Part shown: positions 1-10,027 of the stretch, piece after piece
How the letters are laid out: each line of letters starts with the position of its first letter
How positions within the stretch are numbered: the stretch's first letter is position 1
Source: Trichomonas tenax
Lineage: Eukaryota; Parabasalia; Trichomonadida; Trichomonadidae
Direction: 5' to 3'
Length of the DNA stretch: 48,424 nucleotides
Assembly (NCBI GenBank): GCA_023091735.1
Contig: JALKBU010000322.1
Span: forward strand, 1 to 48,424
Made by a program: the position numbers and the translations under genes
Notes under the pieces: model-generated
Database searches by the model: none
Seen by the model: the letters and a program-made list of their open reading frames with translations, nothing else
What the model was told of the DNA's origin: nothing

Positions 1-528
1 TTGACTGCAGTTTTGAAATTCAAAATGTATCTCGAGAAGTTATGTTAGCCAAGCCATGGTAATCAAGTATCTTAATCTTTGGGCTAGTGGCTTTCCAATA
101 TTTCAAAGTTATAAAAATAGCAACTGACAATTTTTTATATATGTGATAATTAAATGAAATATCATAACATATATTACATGATATAAAATGCATGTTCACT
201 TCAAAGTTTGGGCAAAATTCGATTTTTTGTGTAAATTGAATAGATTTTCAACAAAAATGAGATCCACGCCTAACTAAATGTATAATAATATTTAGCTCTA
301 TGTTGTTGTTGACTATATCATTGTGTTAAAATATTAATATAATTCAATTCAATGATAAGAAGCATTTTATTAGCCCGAGAAGGATTTTTAAAAAATAAGG
401 TTAAGAGTGTCACGGCCTTTAAGGAAGAAATTTCCAGTAATAATAAGACAACAGTTTTATTTTCAAGTTGAAGTTTTTTTGTGTAAATTTTTTTCATATT
501 TTTTATTGTTTGAGCAAAAATCCATTCG
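1..528. other. AT-rich intergenic region, no gene seen
   Basis: The stretch is AT-rich with short homopolymer runs. A short open frame on the minus strand (about 318-563) has no recognisable domain and overlaps the start of the HECT gene, so I do not treat it as a gene. The last 50 bases before the HECT start are T-rich, as before many genes here. Confidence 0.6.
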
Positions 529-3500
529 ATGGCTTTTTTATCAGTAAGTTCTCTGCTCAACAAACAAACTAATTACGTTGAAATGCTCGAGGATATCAAC
601 TTGAAGCTCTTAGATCCGACAGAAGCGCAGAATATTTTTCAAAAATGTCCGCCTGAAAGCTTTTTTCAAAATCTGTTTAACAGCATCATCAAAAAAGAGT
701 TCGATGACACTTGCATACAAATGGCAATGCGAATTATCGCAAATGTTTTACAAAATATTCCTCCAACGATTTCTTTTTTCAGATCACCAGTATATTTGAT
801 ACAAGTAATCAACATATTCTTATCTGCCACTAACACAAGTTTACGAATCGATGTTGCAGAAATTCTTGAATTAATTGCAATGCGAATACCATATGTTTTA
901 ATCGGTATTATATCAAAATATCTCCCAGATCTTCTAAAACAATTTGAAGTTCCAAACGAAAGTTTAGTTCATAAATCAACCAGTCGAATACTCAAATATA
1001 TTATTCATTTCGAGTCAGATTTCCCTCCATTCAACTGCAAAGACTTTATTTTGATGTTAGAATCAATTATAGCAATGCCACAAAATGAAGTTTATACAAA
1101 TATCATAGAATCATTGAGAAAACTCTCGATGGCAATAGAATTTGATAAAGACACAGTTAAGAAATTGATTGATATACTTAAAACTACTACAAACAAAAGT
1201 TTAATTTCATATATATTCAAATTTATGAGATTTCAACTCAAAAAGAATGGAATCGCTTTATTTGATAATTCTCTTCCATTCATATACATTCTAACAGAGA
1301 ACCAACAAACAATGAAAGATTCAAAAATTCAAAAGTCAGTTTTGAAGCTAATGCTTATATTCACATCAGCGCCCCCATTCCTGGTTAATATGTATATCCA
1401 AAACATCGTTGACATACAAAATAGTTTAATCTTCGTTTTATGCAGATATCCATTCCATCCAATGTTGGCATTCAATTCTCTCATCAACACACTTCAATTT
1501 CGAAAGTTGGACATCACAAGTGAATTCATTGGTGCTTTATATAGTTATTCATCATATATCCAATATTGTGGTTTTGTTGCTTACATTTGTCATTGGAATT
1601 ATAGTAATCCTGATGTGTATTATAGCTTTGTAGGAGGAAAATCAGTTGCTACATCAAATACAGCAGAAATGCCCATTGGATCACTTAAAATACCAAAAGA
1701 AACAGAAGATTTGTTCAAAGAACCTCCAAAAATCAACATGCCATCGAATCTAACAGACATTTTTAATGTATTTAAGGACTATTCAATCAACAAAAGTGCT
1801 TTAATGTATTTAGGCATAATTCCAAAAATAATTGATTACATTAATGCGGGAGAGACAGTAGATTTTCAAGAGTTTGGCATATCAGTATCGAATTTACTTG
1901 ATTTTTGTTGTTTTGATAACCTCTATGTTTGGGATTTGAACTCAGAACAATTAATTCGATTTTTATCATCTGAAAAAACAGGATTGGTTGTATCTGGTGA
2001 TAATGTGTTTGAGTTTCCATTCAAGCCATATGAGTGCTGTTTATCTATTATAGGAAAACTCAAGAAATCTTTAAATCCATTGAATGATCATCAGAAAGAT
2101 GCTATTTTGAATAGCAAATTCTGGAATCATTTAAGATATGATCAGATATACGATATTCAACAAGGTGTTGCCCTATTTCTTGACTCAGTTTTCCAAAATT
2201 CACAACTTCCATGTTTGAAAGTTGATGATAAATACTTTGGTGTATATTCTTCAATGCTGGATATTCTTGTCTCACAATCAGAATCGATCCTAGAAGTTGA
2301 GAACTCAAAAATCACAGTTCAACTTGCTGAAAGTGAAGATATTGTTCGAAATGACCATATCATTCAAACCATTGACAGTAATTTACGTAATCTCCTTGAT
2401 TTATTGAAACTCATCAATGACAAATCAAAGATTGGAATTAATGATGAAATGTTTATAGAAAAGATAGAAGGACAATTGAAATATCCCTGCCACTCAATCT
2501 CCCACTATTGCGCAGCATTGTCAATTATATATAACTATTCGTTTTTGTTCCCATTCAAATTAAGATTGCTTACGCTTCATCTTTTATTGTTCCAACCATA
2601 CGATTCTGTTGTATCCTACAATAATTATTTTCAGATTCCAGACAGTCAGAATATTTACGTTCAAGATTCATTAATCAAACTTTCATTACCAAGAAAAGAT
2701 TTGTTTAATATAGTTTTGAATGACATATTACCAATAATTGCCTGTCCTCTACCTATTGATGTCAACTTTGATGGCGAAATAGGTTCAGGAAGAGGCCCCA
2801 CAAAAGATTTCTTCCAAATCATTTTCAAGGAGATTATCTTGAATACTAACTTGTTTTGGAAGACTACTTATGGATATTTCCCATCTCCATTCTGTGATGC
2901 AGAAAAATTCTTTGCTATAGGTGCGTTGGCAGCGAAAATGATAATGCTTAACTGCATTTGTGGAATCACGATTTCTCCTGCTTTCTTTATGTTAGTCTAT
3001 GGCTTAAAAGTCAGTATAGATGAAGTCGATAAAGAGCTTGATAGCAATCTCAAGAAAGAATCATACTATCTCGGTGATGATGTCCCATATATGTTCCCAG
3101 GTGTTGATGGGATTCTCAATATTGAATATTCTCTAATTACAGAAGAAAATTATCAGCAATATATCGCTGATGTCAAAAATGCTGTTTTCTCACTAAATGT
3201 TATCAATGCTACAGTAAAATTCACAGAGGGATTTAGAAAAGTCATCCCATACATTAATCTCCAAAAGCTTTTATCAGCAGCAGAGTTATCACAAATTATT
3301 TGCGGTGATGAAGCACAGAGGATAACAAGTGAGCAAATGAGCATATTTGCAATTGTTGAAATCGGTTATGATAAAAAATCACTGCAATTCCAATGGCTGT
3401 GTGACTACGTGGATCAATTGCAGCAGGAAACACGCAAGTTCATTAAGTTTGTTACAGGCAATGACTTGCTTCCTATTGGTGGACTTAAAGCATTGACTCC

Positions 3501-3669
3501 ACCACTAAAAGTCATCAAAATGGAAGAAGAGAAGCCAGATTTGTTCTATCCAAGTTCATCAACATGTTCCAACATGCTTAAGTTACCCGAGTACTCATCC
3601 AGAAGCATATTATTCGAAAAGATGACAGAAGCAATTAATTCAGGCAACGAAAGATTCGATTTAGTCTAA
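529..3669 (+). CDS. HECT-type E3 ubiquitin ligase
   Basis: A 1046-residue protein ending in a complete HECT domain, which takes ubiquitin from an E2 as a thioester and passes it to substrates. The N-lobe entry motif GSGRGPTKDFF lies at about residues 752-762. The C-lobe has SSSTCSNMLKLPEYSS with catalytic Cys1013, 33 residues from the end, the normal geometry. Residues 1 to about 650 are helical, Leu/Ile-rich and look like armadillo/HEAT repeats. The 'xGxGRGPT' form of the motif recalls the TRIP12/UPL3/UFD4 group, but I cannot place it firmly. The start is the first in-frame ATG after a T-rich leader. The gene is intronless and intact; the substrate cannot be inferred. Confidence 0.93.
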   Translation: MAFLSVSSLLNKQTNYVEMLEDINLKLLDPTEAQNIFQKCPPESFFQNLFNSIIKKEFDDTCIQMAMRIIANVLQNIPPTISFFRSPVYLIQVINIFLSATNTSLRIDVAEILELIAMRIPYVLIGIISKYLPDLLKQFEVPNESLVHKSTSRILKYIIHFESDFPPFNCKDFILMLESIIAMPQNEVYTNIIESLRKLSMAIEFDKDTVKKLIDILKTTTNKSLISYIFKFMRFQLKKNGIALFDNSLPFIYILTENQQTMKDSKIQKSVLKLMLIFTSAPPFLVNMYIQNIVDIQNSLIFVLCRYPFHPMLAFNSLINTLQFRKLDITSEFIGALYSYSSYIQYCGFVAYICHWNYSNPDVYYSFVGGKSVATSNTAEMPIGSLKIPKETEDLFKEPPKINMPSNLTDIFNVFKDYSINKSALMYLGIIPKIIDYINAGETVDFQEFGISVSNLLDFCCFDNLYVWDLNSEQLIRFLSSEKTGLVVSGDNVFEFPFKPYECCLSIIGKLKKSLNPLNDHQKDAILNSKFWNHLRYDQIYDIQQGVALFLDSVFQNSQLPCLKVDDKYFGVYSSMLDILVSQSESILEVENSKITVQLAESEDIVRNDHIIQTIDSNLRNLLDLLKLINDKSKIGINDEMFIEKIEGQLKYPCHSISHYCAALSIIYNYSFLFPFKLRLLTLHLLLFQPYDSVVSYNNYFQIPDSQNIYVQDSLIKLSLPRKDLFNIVLNDILPIIACPLPIDVNFDGEIGSGRGPTKDFFQIIFKEIILNTNLFWKTTYGYFPSPFCDAEKFFAIGALAAKMIMLNCICGITISPAFFMLVYGLKVSIDEVDKELDSNLKKESYYLGDDVPYMFPGVDGILNIEYSLITEENYQQYIADVKNAVFSLNVINATVKFTEGFRKVIPYINLQKLLSAAELSQIICGDEAQRITSEQMSIFAIVEIGYDKKSLQFQWLCDYVDQLQQETRKFIKFVTGNDLLPIGGLKALTPPLKVIKMEEEKPDLFYPSSSTCSNMLKLPEYSSRSILFEKMTEAINSGNERFDLV

Positions 3670-3941
3670 TTTTTGTATATATTTGTATTTACTTGGTTGT
3701 TTTTTAAATATTTTTGTTTATAGTTATGGTAAAAAATTAACTATTTTTATATCAATATTGAAAAGTTATATAAACAATATTTATAATAAAGAATTATAAC
3801 TATAGTTAAAAGCGGTTATGAAGAAATATATTGGCAACAAAAAAGATTATATAAATTTGAATAAATAAATTTAGCATTTATTCAACATGAGTTGATAAAT
3901 TGGTAATGCTACTGAAGCGAGTGAAGCTAATTTAATGTAAA
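3670..3941. other. AT-rich intergenic region, no gene seen
   Basis: This is the shared 3' side of the HECT gene (+) and the short spliced unit (-) to its right. It is very AT-rich with no open frame of note. A small GC-richer patch at about 3910-3930 would lie in or just past the second exon of the minus-strand unit. Confidence 0.5.
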
Positions 3942-3968
3942 TTAAAATGCTAAGAAAAGATTAAAATT

Positions 3969-4088
3969 CTGTGTGTTAGTAATTTTTTTGAAAATGTTAT
4001 GTGTGCTCAGATGCTCATATCAGCATAATCAGAGTGAGCTGAGTTTGAGATCATCGTTGCTAACGCCACATAACATCGAGGTACATAC
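3969..4088 (-). other. 120-base intron (GTATGT ... ACTAACACACAG)
   Basis: The donor lies at 4088-4083 and the branch/acceptor motif at 3980-3969, both on the minus strand. The interior is richer in G and C than the flanks, unlike a plain spacer. The chance of a perfect 12-base acceptor motif with a perfect 6-base donor at normal intron distance in the same orientation is small. Confidence 0.75.
3994..4076 (-). ncRNA. Folded element inside the intron, possible snoRNA
   Basis: Ten-base perfect inverted arms at 3994-4003 and 4067-4076 enclose 63 bases. Read on the minus strand, the interior has a C-box-like GATGAT (4055-4050), two CTGA D-box-like sites, one at 4010-4007 near the 3' arm, and an inner hairpin closed by CTCAG and CTGAG. 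This resembles an intron-encoded C/D-type small RNA. The 11-base gap between outer stem and C-like box is not canonical, so the class is uncertain; a structured intron without a stable RNA is the alternative. Confidence 0.35.
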
Positions 4089-4158
4089 TGCTTGGAAGAC
4101 TCCAACAATAATGGCTGTCATAACCGCCTTTCTTTATAAACTGAAGACAAAATATCAT

Positions 4159-4210
4159 TTTACATGACAAATTATATTTTACATTACAAAATTAAAATTT
4201 ACATGACGGA
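4159..4210. promoter_or_regulatory. Three TTTACATGACAAA-type motifs
   Basis: Copies begin at 4159 (exact), 4178 (TTTACATTACAAA) and 4198 (TTTACATGACGGA). They lie about 40-90 bases upstream of the minus-strand spliced unit and far from any protein-gene start, so I infer they belong to that unit. The same motif occurs upstream of the cyclin and ankyrin genes. Confidence 0.45.
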
Positions 4211-4509
4211 AACATTATTTGATCATTCTCATTTTATCCAACTCGATAATCTAATATACAACTAATAAAAATCTATTAAACACAACTTTGCTCATCTTAT
4301 TTACCATATTTTTTTATTCATTTTCAACTTGTTATTTCAAATTAAATATCTCTAATGATAAAGATTGCCATTGCATTTTTAAACATAAACACTGGTATAG
4401 TAACGAAAATACTTTAAAATATTATAATGCAAATGACTATGCATCCATTAAATATTTTTGATATTATGATTGAGTTAAAAATAGATGATTGAGTAATACA
4501 AACAGATAT
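4211..4509. other. AT-rich intergenic region, no gene seen
   Basis: It lies between the 3' end of the TPR-like gene and the motif cluster. I see no open frame, repeat or structured patch. Confidence 0.5.
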
Positions 4510-5748
4510 TTATAAAGACTCTATCTTTGAATCATTTGGATCTTTGACTTCTATCGCTTTGAGATCAGCATCACAAAGATCTCTCTCACCAAGTGTTATC
4601 CACATAGCAGCGCGCATTCTAAGTCTTCTATCTGTCTTCTTTATTGCTATAGCTTTAGATATATCAATTATCGCGTCGTGGTTCTTATAAAGATTCATCA
4701 ATGCGAAAGCGCGATGTTGAAGCATATCCGCGTCCTTTGGATTTTGTTCGAGATACTCTGTTGCAACAGAAGATGCTGCTTTCCATTCTCTGTTTTGTAT
4801 CAGAGCGAGAACTTTGTCTGTTGGATTGGCATTTGCTTGTTTAATCTTGAGATTCTGCTTTGCTTTGTTCTTCGATCTCGCTTTGGGTTTCTTTGATTGT
4901 GTTGACTGACTGTATTCGATAGAAGAGAGGCCTTCACATACAGGAAGCAACTGTGGCAAGTTTTCTTTTGTTTGCTCAACGATTTTAAGCATTTCGCTTA
5001 ACACCTGCGACTGTGGTTGATTTTTAGGACGCCTGCATTTGATGATTAACTTTTGCAAGTCGTAACCAATGCGCGGGAAGATTCTAACCTTCTCCTTAAG
5101 GGCTTTAACGAGATCTCTGTTATCAGGAAGGATTAAATTAATTAATGGTGAATGATAATCTTTGATCTCGTTCTCCGAAAGTGTTCTCAATACAATCAAT
5201 TCATCAATTAAACGATAAAACTGTGGCAATTCATCATCAATATAAAAACTTTTTTCGCATGCTTCGAAAAATATCATTTCTTCGGCCTCTCTTCCACAAC
5301 AAATCGCTGAAAGAAGTCCAAGAAATGGTATTAATCCACTATCTGGGATCTTATTTATTGCATCTAAGGCAGCATCAATCGCTGCATCGTAATTTCGAAA
5401 TCTTAAGTATGAACATATAAGTCTTATCGCGTATTGTATGGATGTCATTGGAGTAGGAGGCTGATCTCTGTAGCTTTTCGTTGCTAATGATAATTTTAAT
5501 TCCAAAAAATTCGTATCTGTCGTCGAATTCTCCGGGGGTGATATATAATGTGTCAATCCTGATCGAATTTGATGTGATTTTATTGATTCTACTTGAAAAT
5601 GTATGCGACTTAATTCTTTTATCGCTTTAATGTTGCTGGCGGTTAAAGGTGAAGGGTTCGAACATGGGCTGACAGGAATGTCCTTGCGAGATGGAGAATC
5701 TAGAGGTGTGTCCCACGAATGGAATGGCGAAGAAAACTGAGATAACAT
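4510..5748 (-). CDS. TPR-like protein, function unknown
   Basis: A 412-residue soluble protein. The N-terminus (about 1-40) is Ser/Pro-rich and probably disordered. Residues 100-160 read as paired helices, and the last 100 residues (from about 311) form two to three TPR-like helix pairs with the usual Ala/Leu/Tyr spacing (for example HRAFALMNLYKNHDAIIDIS). A lysine-rich linker at about 285-305 could be a nuclear localisation signal. TPR modules mediate protein binding, so an adaptor or co-chaperone role is possible but not shown. The start is the first ATG of the frame. No transmembrane segment is visible. Confidence 0.8.
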   Translation of the reverse strand: MLSQFSSPFHSWDTPLDSPSRKDIPVSPCSNPSPLTASNIKAIKELSRIHFQVESIKSHQIRSGLTHYISPPENSTTDTNFLELKLSLATKSYRDQPPTPMTSIQYAIRLICSYLRFRNYDAAIDAALDAINKIPDSGLIPFLGLLSAICCGREAEEMIFFEACEKSFYIDDELPQFYRLIDELIVLRTLSENEIKDYHSPLINLILPDNRDLVKALKEKVRIFPRIGYDLQKLIIKCRRPKNQPQSQVLSEMLKIVEQTKENLPQLLPVCEGLSSIEYSQSTQSKKPKARSKNKAKQNLKIKQANANPTDKVLALIQNREWKAASSVATEYLEQNPKDADMLQHRAFALMNLYKNHDAIIDISKAIAIKKTDRRLRMRAAMWITLGERDLCDADLKAIEVKDPNDSKIESL

Positions 5749-6104
5749 TTTTTAATAAATTGGGTGTGAAATAATATTGCAGGGGGTTGTTTATTGTCAA
5801 TGTCAAATCTATTTCTTCTAACTCTCTCAATAAAGAACTTTACGAGGAAACATCAAGTCTCATTTTAGTCAATTGTATGCAATGAAACTTATTAATTTCA
5901 TTTTTTCATTACAATGAATTTCATCATTGAAATATCATGCCAAAATCAATATTTAATATGATTTATCAATAAGACTTCATAATCATCTTATAAAAGCCCA
6001 TATTCACAAATCTACAAGTTGCTTAGATAAAGCTGAAACAAGTGATTAATGTTTTAAAAATCGATTAGAAAAAAAACAATTGTGTGAGAAGATTGTAATA
6101 TTTA
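5749..6104. other. AT-rich intergenic region, no gene seen
   Basis: It contains the upstream region of the TPR-like gene and the downstream end of the propeller-like gene. I see no coding frame or strong repeat, and no GTGACA motif near the TPR gene start. Confidence 0.5.
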
Positions 6105-7746
6105 TTATTGCTTATAGATGGATACATCGATAGTTTGATCTCCATATGTGGATTTTCCATATGTTGCATTGTCATCCCAAACAATACTGTTTTCTTTGTC
6201 GAAAGTAATTGCATAGTCTGAGTTACCTTTCTTGTCTCCTGTCGTGGTGACATTGACTGTATATTTGACAATGCCCCCATTGTTTTGGAACAGCATTGTA
6301 CCATTGTAGAATGTCTTTCCATCATCTGAGAAGTTGTCATAAACAACCTTCTTGAGCATTCTTGTATAATTGAGGTCGATCTTTCCAGACTTTTGACCTT
6401 TGATAGTTCCCGCAACATCGATCGATGTGAGATTGAAGTACTCAGTTGTGTTTATAGCATATTTGATGTCATCAGGAGTCTTCTGAGTCTCAACGAATTT
6501 GCCTGGTTTATATCCAGAAATGGTGACCTTTCTGATGCGTCTCTGTCCTTTTGTTTCGTTGAATTTTGATGTTTCAATCCAAATAGCTCTCAATGAAGAA
6601 TAATGCCAACTCATTGGAGATGTGAATACCCAGTTTTCATCATCATTGAGATTTATGCCCATGTAACTTCTATCTTGAGACTTCGATAACTCAATGAGAA
6701 CTGGACCAACGTTTCCTTTGATGTCGCTGCGAACTCTTGTAACAGAATATGTGTAAGCATATTGGTTCATTCCTGATGCTGCAATGAAGCTGTGTGGTGT
6801 TGGCATAAGTCCCAAAATCGCCATGTTTGTATGTGGTGAGAACCTTGTTGACATGGTGATGCCGAGTTTTTCATCAGGGCTCATGATTGTCGTCTCATCA
6901 TAACCTGGTTGATTAGTTATGGAATAGACGGTGTCTGACTCCAAATCCTGGTAAACTGAGCGTGCAATGCCTGAATCTCCTCCACCAGCTAATGTTAGAG
7001 CCTTTCCTCCATTAACGAACTGCTTGATTTCACCTCCTCTGATTGTGTTAAGTTTAACTTCACTTGTTTCTTTGTCTTTCTCAATGAATTGGATTGAAGA
7101 GATTATCTTGTGATTTCTGAGTTCGTATGTATCATTAACAGCAACGAGGTCTGCTATAAAGTTTGCTGCTCCAACTTTTGTGTCGAGCATTGTCCAGGCA
7201 TATTTCTTGCTGTCGGGAGATACAACTGGTTCACTCCAAACTAAATGTTGTTTTAGCTTTAACTAACTCTTCTGGATAAACAACTTGTTTGAGGACAGCT
7301 TTATTATGGCAGTCTTGAAGCTCTACTTCGCATTCTAATATATAATCCCCAAGAACGATTCTCTTGTTATCTGTAAATGGAATATCTCTGATTCCGTTTG
7401 CTCTATAGACTGCTTTGTATGTTCCGCTATAGACATCATGGAAATTCTGTCCTTTTTCATCCATTACTGCGGCATGATATTCAGTTTTATTTGGATCTGT
7501 GAAATAATGAAGGAAAATGTATCCATTATGAAGATAATGAGCAGACTCTAAACTAACGTTGGACGATAATGAGATTGTTTCAAGTGATACTGAAATTTTG
7601 GCATCTTTCTTCTTCATAAATACACAAACTAATGCAATAACAAAAGCAATGACAAGTGCAACAACAACAGCTACAATGATATATAGTTTTGTTCTATTTG
7701 GCTTTTCTTCTTTGCTGATTGAGTCATTAAGAAGGTCTTCTTTCAT
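6105..7746 (-). pseudogene. Single-pass membrane protein with probable beta-propeller, frameshifted
   Basis: Two frames belong together. The 5' part (ATG at 7746) has a short cytosolic N-terminus, one hydrophobic span (IIVAVVVALVIAFVIALVCVF) and a Lys stop-transfer patch, which fits a type II membrane protein. It runs to a stop near 7231. The next frame is open from upstream of its first ATG at 7190 and begins VWSEPVVSPDSKKYAW, a WSPD-like blade start as in DPP-IV or TolB propellers. It continues for about 360 more residues without a hydrolase motif. Removing one A from TTTAGTTTGG near 7235 restores one frame. No intron signals fit the required length. This is either a real inactivation or a base error; the rest is open, so decay would be recent. 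An ATG at 7833 exists but 7746 gives a better cytosolic tail. Confidence 0.6.
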
Positions 7747-7833
7747 TTGTTTGATGATAGTGATCCAAAAATTTTTTATGCCAAGTTTCAATGATCCAAA
7801 AATGTTTACCGCTTTAGGATATAGAATCAACAA

Positions 7834-8461
7834 ACGATTGTGTAAATAAATATATGATATGCGTTCATTTGACAGATTCTTTTCCTAGAAATAATCAATT
7901 CAAAGTTTCGATCGAAAATAACCTTATTTTCATCACATCACTCCAAATGTTTATCATCGAATTCAAGATAAAATGCTTAACATATATTCATATCTGTATG
8001 AAATAGATCTATTTTTAGTTGAGGAAGTCAAAAATTTGAATTAATATATGAAATTGATTTATTCTTTGAGAAATTACGATATTTTTGATTCATTAGTTAG
8101 TTATGAGAGAGATATTTTTACGTATGAACAGATTTTGGTTCGTTTTTGATTTTAATGATAAAAATATGAACATTTTCTATTTACGGGCGTGAAAGCATAT
8201 AATATTTTGACATTGAAAATTATGAAATAGCATTAAAATAATAATATAATTTGAACCGAGTGAAAACTATCTATTTTAATAATATGACAAGTAAATTCGT
8301 TAATATTGTTTCAAAATATTTTCACCCAATATTAATATTTCGGTGTATATTACTGTAGTAAATCGAACAATAATAATGAAATTGATTTTGACATTATGAC
8401 ATGTAAAATTATTGTTGAAAATTGAAATTCTTGACAAAAATGACATATTTTGAAAAATTTA
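7834..8461. other. Divergent intergenic region, AT-rich
   Basis: It separates the propeller-like gene (-) from the sphingomyelinase-like gene (+). No coding frame is seen. A palindromic ACATGT form of the TTTACATG motif lies at 8396-8407. Confidence 0.5.
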
Positions 8462-8635
8462 CAAAAAGTAACTTTTCTAAAAATGGTTCACTTTTGTATC
8501 AAGAATGGAAATATTCGACAAAAGTGACATCCCGAAGGTGTTACTTTTGTCGAATATTTCAAAATCTTATTTTAAATATATTTACAAAATAAGATCAGAA
8601 TAAGCTTTTGACTGCATTGTGCCAAAAAGGTGACA
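8462..8635. promoter_or_regulatory. AAAAGTGACA motif cluster upstream of metallophosphoesterase
   Basis: AAAAGTAAC and AAAAGTGACA-like sites occur on both strands from 8462, and a GTGACA ends directly at the start ATG (8630-8635). Two copies in opposite orientation make the perfect-looking hairpin at 8508-8560. I infer a promoter or operator-like role from the repeat of the same word upstream of other genes here. Confidence 0.45.
8508..8560. repeat. 22-base inverted repeat with 9-base loop
   Basis: Arms 8508-8529 and 8539-8560 are complementary over 22 bases with one mismatch (a G-T pair, tolerable in RNA). The loop is TCCCGAAGG. Each arm contains the AAAAGTGACA/AAAAGTAACA word, so the palindrome may be a dimer binding site rather than a terminator. 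Confidence 0.75.
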
Positions 8636-10027
8636 ATGAGAGAGGTGAGCCAAACGCCATTGATCAGCAAAGATTCTGAGACATCCAAAAAAGAAATCGG
8701 AGAACCAAAATGGACTCTCAAGCAGATCATTTATGTATCCATTTTCTGTGTTGTCATTCTCGGTTCATTATTAATAATTATCATTACTGTCTCAATCAAA
8801 AAGGTCCCAACAATCAATGAGATGACCTTCATTATGATCAATGACATTCACGTCGACCCTAAGTACTTACCATACTCAATTCCAGGAAATCGTTCTTACT
8901 GCAGAAACGCTTCACTTAATACATCAGTTGGCCACCCATATGGCCAATACATCTGCGACACTCCCAATGAAACATTCGAATCTCTTTGTAATTATTTGCC
9001 AAAAGTTGAAAAAAAGCCATCTTTCATGGTTTTCGGTGGTGATTCCCTCGGACACTCACTCAAGCCAACAAGAGAGCAGATTGCTGGCACAATTGAGTAC
9101 ATTCTTGAAAAGATGACTGCAAATTATCGAAATGTTCCTGTTCTCTTCACAATCGGCAACAACGATTTGGTACCGAACTACGGTAACTTCGCCGAAGATA
9201 AGGATGACTTCGAATCACTTGCGAAAGTTTTCGCTAAATATATGAATGATCAGCAGCTTTCTACATTCAAGAAGGGTGGTTATTACTACCACGACATCCC
9301 ATCACAGAATCTCCGCATTTTGTGCCTCAACAACATCATATACCACTGGAGACATGGAAATTATGATCCAGCAAATCCAGATCCATATGATCAGTTCGCC
9401 TGGATGACAGAAGTCACAAAGGACGCTCTCAGCCGCAAGATGAAGGTCGCCATCATTATGCACACACCAGTTGGCGTCGCACATGATGACTATCAGGAGA
9501 ACTTCCACCCAGAGTATATGAAGACATTCAGCGACACAATCAAGCCATTCAACTACGAATTCATCCTTGTTGCACACACACATAAGGACCAATTCATCCC
9601 AATCTATCGTGACCTTCCAAACATCTACTCTTTGTGCGCACCAGCTGTCACACCGGCTCACTTAAACAACCCAGGATTCAGAGTCTACAAGCTCAGAGAT
9701 GGCTCCCTTTACAACTACATCCAATACTTCGCGGATATCTCCACAAACCCACAGGCTAACTTGACATGGCAGTACGAGTACGACTTCAACACGCTCTATA
9801 ACCAGACAAGCGCTTCTATGGAGAACGTCCACAAGGTCGTCCAAGGACTCACTGGCAATATCACACAGTTCTGGAAGTACAGAGAAGCCTTGTTTGCTAA
9901 AGCCAGCACTGATCTCTCATTCTACAAGTGCATTCTTACAGCTGTTACAGAGGCTGAATCTCATGCCTGCGCTGACCAGTTGAATGCTATGCGCCTTAAC
10001 TTTAGGAATGAATGGTATTTTAATTAA
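8636..10027 (+). CDS. Membrane-anchored acid sphingomyelinase-like metallophosphoesterase
   Basis: A 463-residue calcineurin-like phosphoesterase. After a 30-residue cytosolic tail comes a hydrophobic span at about 31-53, then a luminal or extracellular domain with several Asn-X-Ser/Thr sites. The metal-binding set is complete: Asp70 and His72 (NDIHVDP), Asp136 (GGDSLGH), Asn176-Asp177 region (GNND), His276 (IMHTP), His314 and His316 (AHTH). The order and the DIHVDPKY form match acid sphingomyelinase-like enzymes, which release phosphocholine from sphingomyelin or cleave nucleotides. The start is the ATG following the GTGACA box; a GTG six bases earlier is not needed. Codon use favours C-ending codons, suggesting high expression. 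Substrate is inferred from family only. Confidence 0.88.
   Translation: MREVSQTPLISKDSETSKKEIGEPKWTLKQIIYVSIFCVVILGSLLIIIITVSIKKVPTINEMTFIMINDIHVDPKYLPYSIPGNRSYCRNASLNTSVGHPYGQYICDTPNETFESLCNYLPKVEKKPSFMVFGGDSLGHSLKPTREQIAGTIEYILEKMTANYRNVPVLFTIGNNDLVPNYGNFAEDKDDFESLAKVFAKYMNDQQLSTFKKGGYYYHDIPSQNLRILCLNNIIYHWRHGNYDPANPDPYDQFAWMTEVTKDALSRKMKVAIIMHTPVGVAHDDYQENFHPEYMKTFSDTIKPFNYEFILVAHTHKDQFIPIYRDLPNIYSLCAPAVTPAHLNNPGFRVYKLRDGSLYNYIQYFADISTNPQANLTWQYEYDFNTLYNQTSASMENVHKVVQGLTGNITQFWKYREALFAKASTDLSFYKCILTAVTEAESHACADQLNAMRLNFRNEWYFN

Larger units (their letters stand above)
3942..4121 (-). ncRNA. Short spliced transcription unit with a trichomonad-type intron
   Basis: On the minus strand a donor GTATGT begins at 4088 and a perfect ACTAACACACAG acceptor ends at 3969, giving a 120-base intron. 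These are the two splice signals known from Trichomonas vaginalis introns. Exon 1 can start at the ATG at 4121 and would encode 11 residues; exon 2 adds 8 more before a stop at 3942. The joined frame is only 19 residues, so the RNA is either non-coding or encodes a micropeptide. Three TTTACATGACAAA-type motifs lie just upstream at 4159-4210, as before protein genes here. It could also be the remnant of a longer gene. Exon ends other than the splice sites are not known. Confidence 0.55.

Noticed and set aside
318..563. 81-residue minus-strand frame
   Set aside because: It has low-complexity AT-driven composition and overlaps the start of the HECT gene.
3973..4167. 64-residue plus-strand open frame
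   Set aside because: It lies antisense to the intron and exon 1 of the minus-strand spliced unit, lacks a domain, and its composition follows from the structured intron.
7231..7300. Mini-intron to explain the propeller frameshift
   Set aside because: Natural GT...AG choices give the wrong length class, and no CTAAC branch word is present; the only fitting one is 19 bases.
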